Numbered from the stretch's first letter, positions 18,091 to 27,704 are shown. The stretch is 64,000 nucleotides of DNA from Syntrophus aciditrophicus SB (GCF_000013405.1 NC_007759.1:1551001-1615000); one strand, 5' to 3'. Program-made: numbers and translations. Notes: generated by a model not told the origin, from the letters alone.

Positions 18091-18136
18091 TTGTCATTAC
18101 GCCTTGAGTTAGATATATAGTGCGGAAAATCCGCAC
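18091..18136 (+). promoter_or_regulatory. Promoter of the phosphatase-tilS unit with an inverted repeat at the start site
   Basis: TTGTCA (18091-18096), 17-base spacer, TATATA (18114-18119). A perfect inverted repeat GTGCGGA-AAA-TCCGCAC (18120-18136) begins right after the -10 box and covers the predicted transcription start. It could be an operator or a 5'-end RNA hairpin. Confidence 0.6.
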
Positions 18137-18155
18137 AGGGGGACTCCGCAGAGAT

Positions 18156-18800
18156 ATGAAAGCCGTGGAAATGATGATTTTTGATTTTGATGGAACACTG
18201 GTCAATTCAGGAGACGATCTGGTAAGTTCAGTCAATCATACCTTGAATCGACTCGATTTGCCCGTGCTTCCGAAAGAAAACATCATAGGATTTATCGGCG
18301 ACGGAGTCCAGAAATTGATTGAACGATCTCTGGGAGACGCTTTTCCGGAACATTTCGAAGAGGCCATGAGCATTTTCACGGCCTATTATACGGAACACAT
18401 GCTTGATACAACAGATCTCTATCCGGGAGTTAAAGATATTCTCGAGCATTTTCGTGACAAGAAAAAAATCATCATAACGAACAAACGATATGCCTTTACG
18501 GTTCAGATAACGAACTCACTCCATCTGACTCATCATTTTGATGAGATTATCGGCGTGGACAGCAGGACTTACCGTAAGCCGGACAGACGTCTGATTCAAC
18601 CCCTTCTGCGTCAGTATGGCGTTTCTCCTGAAAAGGCCGTGGTCGTAGGAGACGGGATCAATGATGTGCTTCTGGCCAAAAATGCGGGAATGATCAGTTG
18701 CGCCTTTCTCGGAGGTCTGGGGAGCAGGGAGGAGCTTTTATCTTCAAAACCAGATTATGTCTGCGAAACCCTTCCTGAATTGACGAGACTCTTCTGCTGA
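18156..18800 (+). CDS. HAD-superfamily phosphatase, phosphoglycolate phosphatase-like
   Basis: 214 residues from the ATG at 18156. MMIFDFDGTLVNSGDD is HAD motif I with both Asp residues, IIITNK is motif II (Thr), KPDRR carries motif III Lys, and VVGDGINDVLLAKNAGM is motif IV. The cap is the small helical C1 type seen in Gph. Two-phosphoglycolate from DNA-end repair is the usual substrate, but related enzymes act on pyrophosphate or other small phosphates. tilS follows after 18 bases, so they are probably co-transcribed from the promoter at 18091. Confidence 0.82.
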   Translation: MKAVEMMIFDFDGTLVNSGDDLVSSVNHTLNRLDLPVLPKENIIGFIGDGVQKLIERSLGDAFPEHFEEAMSIFTAYYTEHMLDTTDLYPGVKDILEHFRDKKKIIITNKRYAFTVQITNSLHLTHHFDEIIGVDSRTYRKPDRRLIQPLLRQYGVSPEKAVVVGDGINDVLLAKNAGMISCAFLGGLGSREELLSSKPDYVCETLPELTRLFC

Positions 18801-18818
18801 AATGCGGAAAAGAGATCC

Positions 18819-20249
18819 ATGCTGGATAAAATCAGACGTACCATTCAAAAATACCATATGCTGAATCCCGGTGAGCATGTGATTGCGGCTGTTTCGGGAG
18901 GGCCGGATTCCGTCGCGCTCCTTCATGTTCTGATCAGCCTTGCCTGCGAATATGAATTGACTCTGTCTGTAGCTCATTTGAATCATGGTCTGCGGGGCTC
19001 CGAATCCGATGCAGAAGAGCAGCTGGTGAGACAGTTGAGCAAGGAAAGAGGGATTTCCTGCTCCGTCAAAAGGATCGATCTCCAGGCGCTCAGAAAATGC
19101 GATAGACGAAAGTGCTCTCTGGAGGATATAGGACGGCAGGAAAGATACGAATTTTTTACGGCCCTGGCTGCCGAGATCGGCGCTTCACGGATCGCCCTTG
19201 GACACCATCGGGAAGATCAGGCGGAAACGGTTCTGATGAATTTCATCCGCGGGAGCGGTCTGGAGGGACTCAAAGGAATCCGGCCTGTGCGTGACGGATG
19301 CTTCATTCGTCCCCTGCTTGAAGTGAGCAGAAGGGATATTCTCGACTTTCTTCAGGCCGAGCATCTTCCTTTTCTTGAGGACAGTTCGAACAGCGAAGAT
19401 CACTTTCTGCGAAACAGGATACGTCACCATATGATTCCTCTTCTGCAGGAACTGTATAACCCGAGAATCATCGACACACTGAATCGGTTGGCTGAAATCG
19501 CCCGCAGAGAAGATGACTGTTTGAAGTCCATCGTTGATCGCATTCTTGAGGATTTGCTGATTACCTCACTTTCTGAAGAAGGGACAGTAAGTATTTCCAT
19601 CTCAAGACTTCACGAGCTTGATGAGGCTCTTCAATACCGTCTGGTCAAATCCCTGCTGGAACGCTGCGTTTTGTCGCCTCGCCGGGTTGCCTTTACCCAC
19701 ATTCAGGCCGTTGCGAACCTCTGTAGGGAGGAGAAATCCGTCGGTCTTCTGTTTCTCCCCGGAAATGTCCTTGTGAGACGTGAATACGATAACCTGAAAT
19801 TTTCCTTATCGGAGGCGAACACACGATCCGAATTGAATTCTCCACTGAAAAACCAAAAGGTAATAGGTTTTTCCTATGCGTTAGAAATTCCATCTGTCAC
19901 GGAAATTGAAGAAGTGAACAGAGTTGTAAAAACAGCGTTTATAGAAAAAGTTGAGCTTGGGTTCTTTAATGTAACTCGGAATTCGGCCTGTTTTGACTTT
20001 GACAAGATTGAACCGCCCCTTGTAATCCGGAATCGTCGAGAAGGGGATCGTTTCCAACCCCTGGGCATGGCGGGGACAAAAAAGCTGAAGTCATACTTTA
20101 TCGATGAAAAAGTACCAAGGCGTCAGCGGGATCTTATTCCTCTCCTGGCAGATCGACATTCCGTGGTCTGGATTGCGGGGCTGAGGCTCAGTGAAAGGGT
20201 ACGGATTGACGATAGGACAAGATCAATTGTAAAAATAGAAATGATTTGA
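18819..20249 (+). CDS. tilS: tRNA(Ile)-lysidine synthase TilS
   Basis: 476 residues. SGGPDS (26-31) is the PP-loop ATP-binding motif, VAHLNHGLRG and GHHREDQAETVLMN follow as in all TilS proteins, and the C-terminal region RREGDRFQPLGM...KSYFIDEKVPRRQRD is the TilS C-domain. It converts C34 of tRNA-Ile2 to lysidine so that it reads AUA. ftsH follows, a very common order in bacteria. Confidence 0.95.
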   Translation: MLDKIRRTIQKYHMLNPGEHVIAAVSGGPDSVALLHVLISLACEYELTLSVAHLNHGLRGSESDAEEQLVRQLSKERGISCSVKRIDLQALRKCDRRKCSLEDIGRQERYEFFTALAAEIGASRIALGHHREDQAETVLMNFIRGSGLEGLKGIRPVRDGCFIRPLLEVSRRDILDFLQAEHLPFLEDSSNSEDHFLRNRIRHHMIPLLQELYNPRIIDTLNRLAEIARREDDCLKSIVDRILEDLLITSLSEEGTVSISISRLHELDEALQYRLVKSLLERCVLSPRRVAFTHIQAVANLCREEKSVGLLFLPGNVLVRREYDNLKFSLSEANTRSELNSPLKNQKVIGFSYALEIPSVTEIEEVNRVVKTAFIEKVELGFFNVTRNSACFDFDKIEPPLVIRNRREGDRFQPLGMAGTKKLKSYFIDEKVPRRQRDLIPLLADRHSVVWIAGLRLSERVRIDDRTRSIVKIEMI

Positions 20250-20424
20250 AATAAAATCAGGATTATTGTAATTGTGCGTTGGTAGTTGATTTATTGATTT
20301 AATATATTATTATACTGACATTAAGTAATAATTATTATAAGGAAAAATAATTGGATCGATTTTTATATCATTCCACAGAAAAAAATTATAGAGATCATTG
20401 CAATCATATTAAGGAGAATCCCTA

Positions 20425-22260
20425 TTGAATTCATTGCAGAAGAATATTGCATTGTGGCTGATCATCAGTCTCATTTTTGTCCTTTTGTATCATCTCTTCA
20501 GCCAGCCGAAAGGCACGCATGAAAATGTCATTTTCAGCGATTTTGTCGCTTATGTCGATAAGGGTCAGATCAGCGAGGTCACCATCCAGGGTGAAAGCAT
20601 CACGGGTAAAATGACAGACGGCAAGCGCTTCAAGAGTCATGCACCAAACGATCCGACACTGATCCCGTTGCTGAAATCCAAAGGAGTACGCATTACCGCC
20701 AAACCCGAAGACGATTCTCCCTGGTTTGTAACGGTCCTCGTTTCCTGGTTTCCCATGCTGCTGCTGATCGGAGTGTGGATATTTTTCATGCGGCAGATGC
20801 AATCCGGCGGCGGAAAGGCGATGGCGTTCGGCAAGAGTCGGGCCCGATTGATGACAGACAAAACAAAAAAGGTGACATTTTCCGATGTTGCCGGAATTGA
20901 CGAAGCTAAGGCCGAACTGGAAGAAGTCATAGAATTCCTGAAGGACCCCAAAAAATTCACCCGTCTTGGCGGAAGAATTCCCAAAGGCCTGCTGCTCGTT
21001 GGACCTCCAGGAACGGGAAAGACGCTGTTAGCCAAGGCTATTGCCGGCGAAGCCGATGTTCCCTTTCTGACCATCAGCGGCTCTGATTTCGTGGAAATGT
21101 TTGTCGGGGTAGGCGCTTCCCGTGTCAGGGATCTCTTTACGCAGGCAAAAAAGAACGCCCCCTGCATTATCTTCATAGATGAGATCGATGCTGTCGGGAG
21201 GCATCGGGGAGCCGGACTTGGAGGTGGCCATGATGAAAGAGAGCAGACACTGAATCAGCTCCTTGTTGAAATGGATGGCTTCGAATCCAACGAAGGAGTG
21301 ATTCTGGTATCTGCAACCAACCGTCCGGACGTGCTCGATCCAGCTCTGCTTAGACCGGGGCGCTTTGACAGGCAGGTTGTCGTTCCACTGCCGGATGTGA
21401 AGGGGAGGGAAAAGATTTTTCAGGTCCATTCCCGGAAGACCATCCTGGAGGATGACGTCGATTTTTCGCTCCTGGCCAGGGGAACGCCTGGCGCTTCAGG
21501 GGCGGATATCGAGAATCTCGTCAATGAGGCGATATTGCATGCAGCCGGTTCAGGCAAGGAAAAGGTGGAACTTGCCGACTTCGAGTTTGCCAAGGATAAG
21601 GTGCTCATGGGAGCGGAACGGAAAACCATGGTAATAAGTGACGAAGAAAAACGAAATACGGCTTATCATGAATCGGGGCACGCGCTGGTTGCCCGTTTGC
21701 TGCCGGGCAGTGATCCTATTCACAAAGTGACCATCATTCCCAGAGGAAGGGCTCTGGGCTTAACGCAGCAGCTTCCAGTGGATGAAAAGCATACGTACCC
21801 CAGGAAATTTCTCCTGACGAACATTTCGATCCTGCTGGGAGGGCGGGCTGCAGAGGAACTGATTCTTGATGACTTTACCACAGGGGCAGGAAATGATATT
21901 GATCGGGCAACCAGTCTGGCCAGAAAGATGGTGTGCGAATGGGGAATGAGCAACGTCATGGGTCCGCTCAGCTATGGACGCAAGGAAGAACAGATATTTC
22001 TCGGAAGAGAATTCGCGACTCATAAGGATTACAGCGAGGAAACAGCAAGACGGATTGATGAAGAAATATCTTCCATTGTAACGGGCTGCTATAATAACGC
22101 AAAAAAAATTCTTCAGGAAAATATAGATACACTTAATCGGCTTGCCACGGAATTGCTGGACAAAGAAGTTCTTAACGCCGCTGAACTGGATGCAATCATA
22201 GGAATACCTGTCGAAGAAAAAGACCGTGGGCAGGAAAATCCCGTGAGTGTGGAAGCGTGA
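20425..22260 (+). CDS. ftsH: ATP-dependent membrane zinc protease FtsH
   Basis: 611 residues. It starts at TTG, fixed by AAGGAG (20411-20416) eight bases upstream and by the absence of a closer ATG. Two membrane helices (about 9-25 and 98-116) flank a periplasmic segment. The AAA domain has GPPGTGKT (193-200), IIFIDEID and the SRH region [26 protein letters not shown] (415-419) binds zinc. It degrades misfolded membrane proteins and, in enterics, LpxC and sigma-32. The 175-base upstream region is extremely AT-rich and probably holds its promoter, but I see no single convincing pair of boxes. Confidence 0.97.
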   Translation: MNSLQKNIALWLIISLIFVLLYHLFSQPKGTHENVIFSDFVAYVDKGQISEVTIQGESITGKMTDGKRFKSHAPNDPTLIPLLKSKGVRITAKPEDDSPWFVTVLVSWFPMLLLIGVWIFFMRQMQSGGGKAMAFGKSRARLMTDKTKKVTFSDVAGIDEAKAELEEVIEFLKDPKKFTRLGGRIPKGLLLVGPPGTGKTLLAKAIAGEADVPFLTISGSDFVEMFVGVGASRVRDLFTQAKKNAPCIIFIDEIDAVGRHRGAGLGGGHDEREQTLNQLLVEMDGFESNEGVILVSATNRPDVLDPALLRPGRFDRQVVVPLPDVKGREKIFQVHSRKTILEDDVDFSLLARGTPGASGADIENLVNEAILHAAGSGKEKVELADFEFAKDKVLMGAERKTMVISDEEKRNTAYHESGHALVARLLPGSDPIHKVTIIPRGRALGLTQQLPVDEKHTYPRKFLLTNISILLGGRAAEELILDDFTTGAGNDIDRATSLARKMVCEWGMSNVMGPLSYGRKEEQIFLGREFATHKDYSEETARRIDEEISSIVTGCYNNAKKILQENIDTLNRLATELLDKEVLNAAELDAIIGIPVEEKDRGQENPVSVEA

Positions 22261-22319
22261 AAAATTATCATTTTTCTGCTTTCCCTGATTACCCGCAACA
22301 GGGGATCTGAGGGTAACTA

Positions 22320-23567
22320 ATGGGTAAAATCAAAAGTTTATATATCCCTTGTTATCCCATGAGATCCCTTCATGTCCCTTTTCCTTCCGAGGCCGCTGCG
22401 CTGTTGAAAGAAGTGGGCGTAGATCCCTATGGAATCGACGCCATGCTTCCCAAAATGAGTCACCTGAATGTTCTCATTGAGGGACTTGAATGCAGAGTTG
22501 CCAATATCGTCAAACAGGAGATGCTTTCCGTCGGTGGAGATGCCGCCGTGGCCAGGGGGTCCGTTGGATGTGCAATTGAAAGGACAGATGCCATCCTGAT
22601 GGGAACGGCGAAACAGATTCAGCGTTTTGCGGAAAAGATTTCATGTCAGCCCTTAGGACTGAGGGTCATCGCAGAACGTCTCAGAGAGCTCCTCGCCAAT
22701 ATGGCGAAGGAATCAATTCTTCTTCGGACGCCGAAACGGAAAATTGTCTTTGGCAAAAATACCCACATTATGGGAATTCTCAATGTTACACCGGATTCTT
22801 TTTCAGATGGGGGAAGATATCTTCTTCCTGACCAGGCTGTTGCCCGCGGCATTCAACTTGCGGAGGAAGGCGCTGATATTCTTGACATCGGAGGTGAATC
22901 ATCAAGACCGGGTTCCGATCCCGTTTCTTTGACGGAAGAGGCGAACCGGGTGCTGCCGGTTATCAAAAGACTGGTCAGGGAAATCGACATTCCCGTTTCC
23001 ATCGATACGACAAAAGCCGAAATCGCCCGTGAAGCTCTGGCCGCCGGAGCAGAAATCATAAACGATATCAGTTCAATGAGCTTTGACGAGCATATGATGC
23101 AAACGGTAATCGATTCCGGGGCGGCGGTTGTTCTCATGCATATGAGGGGAAAACCGAAGAACATGCAGAAAGGTGATCTGACATATCGCTCGGTGCGGGG
23201 AGAAGTGATTCAGTCCCTTCGAGAAAGGATGAATCAGGCGGTTTCATCCGGCATCGAGGAAGAACGGATTCTTGTCGATCCCGGGTTCGGATTCGGGAAA
23301 AAGCCTGCGGATTCGCTTAAACTCCTCAAACACCTGTCGGAGTTTAAATCACTGGGACGCCCGATTCTCGTCGGACCTTCCCGGAAGTATTTTATCGCTG
23401 CGGCTATGGCTGAAAAAGAAGCGATTCCCGATCCTCTGCAAAGAATCGAGGGAACGGCAGCAGCCGTTGTCGCAGCAATTATGAATGGGGCTCACATTGT
23501 CCGTGTTCATGATGTCTCTGTAATGAAAAAAACAGCGGCCGTAACTGACGCCATTCTTCATGCATAG
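22320..23567 (+). CDS. folP: Dihydropteroate synthase with long N-terminal extension
   Basis: 415 residues, compared with about 270-280 for usual FolP. The catalytic barrel begins near residue 149 with IMGILNVTPDSFSDGG, then DIGGESSRPG, SIDTTKAEIA, INDIS, LMHMRGKP, DPGFGFGK and GPSRK. The first 148 residues form a separate alpha/beta module (SLHVPFPSEAAALLKEVGVDPYGID...). Comparable long forms occur in other deltaproteobacteria and clostridia; the module's function is not known to me. The enzyme joins pABA to the pterin pyrophosphate in folate synthesis. GAGGGT precedes the ATG. Confidence 0.92.
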   Translation: MGKIKSLYIPCYPMRSLHVPFPSEAAALLKEVGVDPYGIDAMLPKMSHLNVLIEGLECRVANIVKQEMLSVGGDAAVARGSVGCAIERTDAILMGTAKQIQRFAEKISCQPLGLRVIAERLRELLANMAKESILLRTPKRKIVFGKNTHIMGILNVTPDSFSDGGRYLLPDQAVARGIQLAEEGADILDIGGESSRPGSDPVSLTEEANRVLPVIKRLVREIDIPVSIDTTKAEIAREALAAGAEIINDISSMSFDEHMMQTVIDSGAAVVLMHMRGKPKNMQKGDLTYRSVRGEVIQSLRERMNQAVSSGIEEERILVDPGFGFGKKPADSLKLLKHLSEFKSLGRPILVGPSRKYFIAAAMAEKEAIPDPLQRIEGTAAAVVAAIMNGAHIVRVHDVSVMKKTAAVTDAILHA

Positions 23568-23609
23568 AAATTCAAAATACCTCTCAAAAAAAGCGGAAAT
23601 CTGATCATC

Positions 23610-23996
23610 ATGGTTCATGGAACAGGGATTGATCTGGTTGATATAGACCGCCTCGAAAAAATTCTGATGAAGTGGGACATGAGCTTTCTCAAAAAAGTCT
23701 TTTCGCCGGCGGAAATCGAATATTGCGCGAAAAGGGCGTTTCCCGCAATTCATTATGCCGCACGCTTTGCCGCAAAGGAAAGTTTCCTGAAATCTTTAGG
23801 CATGGGGATTGGCATGGGGATTCCGCTGAAAGACATTGAAGTGCGAAACGATCCACTTGGCCGGCCTGTGTTGAATCTTTATGGAAAGGCTCTGGAAATC
23901 CTTGAGAAACGGGGCATCACGACTGTGCATGTAAGTCTTTCACACAGTCGGTCCCAGGCGGGAGCGGTTGTCATCCTGGAGGGGCTGAAGGATTGA
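23610..23996 (+). CDS. acpS: Holo-[acyl-carrier-protein] synthase AcpS
   Basis: 128 residues. GIDLVDIDRLE (6-16) holds the metal-binding Asp, ARFAAKESFLKSLG holds the second acidic ligand and the phosphopantetheine site, and HVSLSHSRSQAGAVVI is the C-terminal signature. It transfers 4'-phosphopantetheine from CoA to ACP. It lies 42 bases after folP and 50 before tsaE. An nnrE/nnrD (YjeF) gene often lies between acpS and tsaE; it is absent here. Confidence 0.93.
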   Translation: MVHGTGIDLVDIDRLEKILMKWDMSFLKKVFSPAEIEYCAKRAFPAIHYAARFAAKESFLKSLGMGIGMGIPLKDIEVRNDPLGRPVLNLYGKALEILEKRGITTVHVSLSHSRSQAGAVVILEGLKD

Positions 23997-24046
23997 AAAA
24001 AAGTGCCGGACAAACTTCGGCCAACCTGTCGGAGTCTTAATTATTC

Positions 24047-24520
24047 ATGAAAAAGCAGATTCTTTCCCGGAAGGCTGAAGAAACGCTGTATATCGGCAAA
24101 ATCATAGGGTCGTGTCTGACGGCTGGAGATGTTGTCGCCCTCATCGGCGAACTGGGCGCAGGGAAAACATCTCTCACTCAGGGAATCGCCCGTGGTCTTG
24201 AAATTTCAGAATCCTACGCCATAACCAGTCCCACATTTACCCTGATTAATGAGTACCCGGGCCGTCATGTTCTCTATCACTTCGATGTCTATCGTCTCCA
24301 GGGATCGAACGACCTGGAGGATATGGGCTATGAGGAATATTTCTATGGGAAAGGAGTTTCCGTTATCGAGTGGGCGGAGAAAATAGCGGATATCATTCCG
24401 GAAACTGCAATCACAATTGAAATCACATTTCTTGATGAAAACACACGCCGCATTGAAATTTCCGCCCCGGAAAAGCGTCTGGAAGAAATTTCATCGGCCC
24501 TCAGTAAGGGAGGATTTTAG
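24047..24520 (+). CDS. tsaE: tRNA threonylcarbamoyladenosine biosynthesis ATPase TsaE
   Basis: 157 residues. GELGAGKTSLTQGIARG (34-50) is the P-loop, SPTFTLINEY and LYHFDVYRL are the family switch motifs, and VIEWAEK the C-terminal signature. It powers the TsaBD complex that makes t6A37 in ANN-decoding tRNAs. lysC begins four bases after the stop. Confidence 0.94.
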   Translation: MKKQILSRKAEETLYIGKIIGSCLTAGDVVALIGELGAGKTSLTQGIARGLEISESYAITSPTFTLINEYPGRHVLYHFDVYRLQGSNDLEDMGYEEYFYGKGVSVIEWAEKIADIIPETAITIEITFLDENTRRIEISAPEKRLEEISSALSKGGF

Positions 24521-24523
24521 TAT

Positions 24524-25744
24524 ATGGCTTTAGTTGTTCAAAAATATGGTGGAACCTCTGTTGCCAATCTGGAGAAAATCGAAAATGTTGCCCGGAAAGT
24601 CATCAAAACAAAGAAAGAGGGAAACGACGTCGTGGTTGTGCTTTCAGCCATGGCGGGTGAAACTAATCGACTGATCGAACTGGCCCGTCAAGCTGCCGAA
24701 GATTATGATGTTCGTGAGTATGACACCCTGATTTCAACTGGGGAGCAGGTTACAATTTCCCTGCTTGCCATGGTTCTGAACCGGATGGGCTATCCCGCTC
24801 GATCCTTTCTGGGGCATCAAGTCAGAATCATGACTGATCAGGCTTACACCCAGGCAAGAATTCTGGATGTGGAAGATCGGCTTTTGCGCGGTGAACTTGA
24901 AAAGGGAAAGATTGCGGTGGTGGCGGGATTCCAGGGTGTGGATCAGGATAATAATATCACGACACTGGGACGGGGCGGTTCCGATACGAGTGCCGTCGCA
25001 CTGGCCGCTGCTCTTCATGCCGATGTTTGCGAAATTTACACGGACGTGGACGGAGTCTACACAACGGATCCGAATATCTGCAGCAACGCACGACTGCTCG
25101 AGAAAATTTCCTATGACGAAATGCTTGAAATGGCACGGGCTGGCGCAAAGGTATTGCAGCCGCGTTCCGTCGAACTGGCGAAAAAATATGAAGTTCCTGT
25201 TTATGTTAAATCTTCTTTTAAAGATGAAGTTGGAACGCTCGTGACAAAGGAGGATAAGGATATGGAGAGAGAAGTCGTATCGGGAGTTACATATGACCGG
25301 GATCAGGCAAAGATCACGGTGGTTCATGTTCCCGACAAATCCGGCGTTGCTGCCCGGTTATTTACGCCTCTGGCTGAACATAACATCGTAGTCGATATGA
25401 TCATTCAGAACGCCAGCCTTGAAGGCTATACCGATCTGAGTTTTACAGTGTCCAGGAAAGATATCAAGGAAACAAAGCGTTTGATTGAGGAGGCGGCGAA
25501 GGAAGTAGGCGCTTCCAAAGTTGAAGTGGATGAGCAGGTGGCCAAGGTATCCATCATTGGTGTGGGAATGATCAGCCATTCCGGTGTAGCCGCCAGGATG
25601 TTCGCAGCCCTGGCCCAGGAGGGGATCAATATTATGATGATCAGCACCTCTGAAATCAAAGTCTCCTGTGTTATTCAATCCAAATACACGGAACTGGCGG
25701 TCATGGTTCTGCATGAAGTCTTCGGGCTGGATAAGAAATCCTGA
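24524..25744 (+). CDS. lysC: Aspartate kinase, monofunctional, with tandem ACT domains
   Basis: 406 residues. [11 protein letters not shown] (4-14) is the kinase signature; [28 protein letters not shown] and [11 protein letters not shown] follow. From about residue 265 two ACT domains ([44 protein letters not shown]) provide feedback sensing, normally by lysine and/or threonine. It phosphorylates aspartate as the entry to lysine, threonine and methionine. GGGAGG precedes the ATG, and the close spacing to tsaE suggests one transcript. Confidence 0.95.
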   Translation: MALVVQKYGGTSVANLEKIENVARKVIKTKKEGNDVVVVLSAMAGETNRLIELARQAAEDYDVREYDTLISTGEQVTISLLAMVLNRMGYPARSFLGHQVRIMTDQAYTQARILDVEDRLLRGELEKGKIAVVAGFQGVDQDNNITTLGRGGSDTSAVALAAALHADVCEIYTDVDGVYTTDPNICSNARLLEKISYDEMLEMARAGAKVLQPRSVELAKKYEVPVYVKSSFKDEVGTLVTKEDKDMEREVVSGVTYDRDQAKITVVHVPDKSGVAARLFTPLAEHNIVVDMIIQNASLEGYTDLSFTVSRKDIKETKRLIEEAAKEVGASKVEVDEQVAKVSIIGVGMISHSGVAARMFAALAQEGINIMMISTSEIKVSCVIQSKYTELAVMVLHEVFGLDKKS

Positions 25745-25785
25745 TCCTGAATCTGAAAGGAGAATAAAAATTCAAAAGCAATGAA

Positions 25786-26400
25786 ATGAAGCCAGGCTGC
25801 AGAAACAACAATCTGACCCGAAGCCAGTTGGGCGGCGCTGTGCTTGTAGCCTTGAGCGCACTTTTTATTCCAGCCGTCCTTTTCTTTTACAGGGAGTATG
25901 TCTATTCAGCACCTGTCATCCTCCTCGGCGATCAGCGTAAAGATTTTGTTACCATTGAAATCGATGGAAACACAAGAAGAGGAATCTACTTTCTCCCGGA
26001 AGGAACAAGACTGGAAGATCTTCTGTCTCTGCTGCGGCTTAGACTGAACTCCATAAAATCAACCTCTGCTGATTCTGCTCCTCCTGATTTCTTCAATCCT
26101 TTGAAAGACGGGGTCAAAATCATGGTGTTACGAGATGAAAAGAAGAAATTCGAGATCAGGCTGGGAAGGATGAGCGCCTCTACGAGAATTGCCTTGAACA
26201 TGCCTATAGACGTAAACAGCGCCTCAATGGCAGAACTCGAACTTGTACCGGGCATTGGAGAAAAAACGGCACAAAAGATTATCGAAGCAAGAAATCAAAA
26301 GGGGAAATTCCACAAGCTTGAAGAGATGATGAAAATCAATGGAATTAAACAGAAAAAACTGGATAAATTGAGACCATTTCTTTGCGTGGAACCTTTTTAA
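25786..26400 (+). CDS. Membrane-anchored helix-hairpin-helix (ComEA-like) protein
   Basis: 204 residues. A membrane helix lies at about 18-35 (LVALSALFIPAVLFFY), followed by a beta-rich SLBB-like middle region and a C-terminal tandem helix-hairpin-helix domain (about 143-200: DVNSASMAELELVPGIGEKTAQKII, INGIKQKKLDKL). This is the architecture of ComEA, which binds incoming DNA at the cytoplasmic membrane. No other competence gene is present, so the DNA-uptake role is only a family inference. The nearest Shine-Dalgarno sequence (AAAGGAG) is over 20 bases from the ATG. It converges on the transglycosylase gene. Confidence 0.82.
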   Translation: MKPGCRNNNLTRSQLGGAVLVALSALFIPAVLFFYREYVYSAPVILLGDQRKDFVTIEIDGNTRRGIYFLPEGTRLEDLLSLLRLRLNSIKSTSADSAPPDFFNPLKDGVKIMVLRDEKKKFEIRLGRMSASTRIALNMPIDVNSASMAELELVPGIGEKTAQKIIEARNQKGKFHKLEEMMKINGIKQKKLDKLRPFLCVEPF

Positions 26401-26454
26401 AAAAATGAAGATGACAGGGATTGAATTTTATTGTCGATCCATCCTTGTTTAAAG

Positions 26455-27108
26455 TTACCCTCCGCTGTTCCGGTATTGATTCAAATAGTGTAAAACGCGC
26501 TGCACATAATTCTGCGTTTCGCGATAGGGAGGAATGCTGTTGTTGTAACGGGCAACAGCGCCCTCTCCTGCATTATAGGCCGCGAGAGCCAAAGCAAGGT
26601 TGTCCTGAAACAGTCTCAACAGGTAACGAAGATAGCGAACACCACCGTCAATGTTATTTTCCGGATGAAACACATCCTGAACATTCAATTCCGCCGCCGT
26701 GGACGGCATCAATTGCATTAAACCTTTTGCCCCTACGGGAGAAACAGCCCGATGGTTGAAATTCGATTCTGCTTTAATGACCGCTTTGATCAGAGCCGAG
26801 TCGACATTATATTTTTCCGAAGCCTTGCGAATAAGAGAGTCATACCTCGTCATGTCTTTCGAGGTCATCTTAAAAAGAACTCGTCTCTCCTTCATGACCA
26901 GAGAATATTTGACATGCGGCTGAGAGGGAACGTTGGTTAGATGAATGACCCCGCTTTTGTCGATATATTTGTATATGTCGGAATGTCCGGGGGAAGGACA
27001 AGCGAGAATCACGAAACCGAGAAGCGCTATCACTTTCAGCGGCAAGGGAGTATCGGCGACAATATTCCTTGAGCCAACTGGCGGCAAGTGCAAACTTATT
27101 TCGTTCAT
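26455..27108 (-). CDS. Lytic transglycosylase with DUF4124 N-terminal domain
   Basis: 217 residues. A hydrophobic segment (about 22-37) acts as signal sequence. DIYKYIDKSGVIHLTNVP (44-61) is a DUF4124 domain. The SLT domain follows with catalytic Glu114 in AVIKAESNFNHRAVS, then GAKGLMQLMPSTA and LALAAYNAGEGAV. It would cleave murein to 1,6-anhydro ends in the periplasm. The annotated ATG has no Shine-Dalgarno sequence and the first 20 residues are untypical, so a start a little downstream is possible. It converges on the ComEA-like gene with a 54-base gap. Confidence 0.88.
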   Translation of the reverse strand: MNEISLHLPPVGSRNIVADTPLPLKVIALLGFVILACPSPGHSDIYKYIDKSGVIHLTNVPSQPHVKYSLVMKERRVLFKMTSKDMTRYDSLIRKASEKYNVDSALIKAVIKAESNFNHRAVSPVGAKGLMQLMPSTAAELNVQDVFHPENNIDGGVRYLRYLLRLFQDNLALALAAYNAGEGAVARYNNSIPPYRETQNYVQRVLHYLNQYRNSGG

Positions 27109-27167
27109 ATTGCTGATTCATACTTGATCATGATTCAGAATACAAGGTTTTTTTCCTGTGATTATCC

Positions 27168-27196
27168 TTGACATCAAAATTTTATAATGGTATTCA
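27168..27196 (+). promoter_or_regulatory. Promoter for the tRNA-Pro/ncRNA transcript
   Basis: TTGACA (27168-27173), 17-base spacer and TATTCA (27191-27196), placing the start near 27203, about 26 bases before tRNA-Pro. A better-looking TATAAT at 27183 is too close to the -35 to pair with it. Confidence 0.55.
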
Positions 27197-27228
27197 CGTC
27201 ACCTGTTTTTCGGAGTAAAAATAAGCGT

Positions 27229-27306
<78 letters not shown>

Positions 27307-27308
27307 TA

Positions 27309-27450
27309 ATTCCAGTTTCGGATTTTAGATTACATCAAAGCGACAAGGAAATGGTAATGCCGGCGGGCACAATCTAGGTGCAAGAGAACCGGCGCAGGAA
27401 CCAGTGAAGAGTGTGATGTAATGTGGAACCGGAATGACAGTCAAATCGAT
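27309..27450 (+). ncRNA. Structured RNA candidate between tRNA-Pro and tRNA-Leu, 6S-like fold
   Basis: No open frame fits here, yet the region folds into one long hairpin: 27309-27318 with 27426-27435 (one mismatch), 27329-27337 with 27414-27422 (nine perfect pairs), a large open bubble (27338-27351 opposite 27404-27413), then TGGT/ACCA, GCCGG/CCGGC and an apical GCAC/GTGC hairpin. An intrinsic terminator follows. The closing stem, central bubble and apical stem recall 6S RNA, though the sequence is not one I recognise. There is no room for a separate promoter after tRNA-Pro, so it is probably processed from a tRNA-Pro precursor. Confidence 0.55.
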
Positions 27451-27451
27451 T

Positions 27452-27476
27452 AAGCCGCCTGCCAGGCGGTTTTTTT
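27452..27476 (+). terminator. Rho-independent terminator of the tRNA-Pro/ncRNA unit
   Basis: AAGCCGCCT, loop GCC, AGGCGGTTT, followed by a further T-run. Short, GC-rich and typical. Confidence 0.88.
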
Positions 27477-27514
27477 AATTAAACTCACCCCCGTCCTGAC
27501 AGATGCAATAGCCG

Positions 27515-27543
27515 TTGACAATTCATCTTCTAGTTAATATATA
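27515..27543 (+). promoter_or_regulatory. Promoter of tRNA-Leu
   Basis: TTGACA (27515-27520), exactly 17 bases, TATATA (27538-27543). Transcription would start about 12 bases before the tRNA. It may also feed tig, since no terminator follows the tRNA. Confidence 0.82.
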
Positions 27544-27561
27544 CGTTTCAAGAAGCTACCT

Positions 27562-27648
27562 GCGAGAGTGGCGAAATTGGCAGACGCACTGGACTTAGGA
27601 TCCAGCCCGCTGTGGCGGATAGGGGTTCAAGTCCCCTCTCTCGCACCA
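27562..27648 (+). tRNA. tRNA-Leu (anticodon TAG)
   Basis: 87 bases with a long variable arm, as class II tRNAs have. Acceptor GCGAGAG/CTCTCGC, anticodon stem CTGGA/TCCAG with loop CTTAGGA (anticodon TAG), T-arm GGTTCAAGTCC, encoded CCA. Confidence 0.97.
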
Positions 27649-27704
27649 TACTTTGTGAATCATGAGCTTTAATTTCCAAATATCATTGCTAAGGAGTTAA
27701 CATT

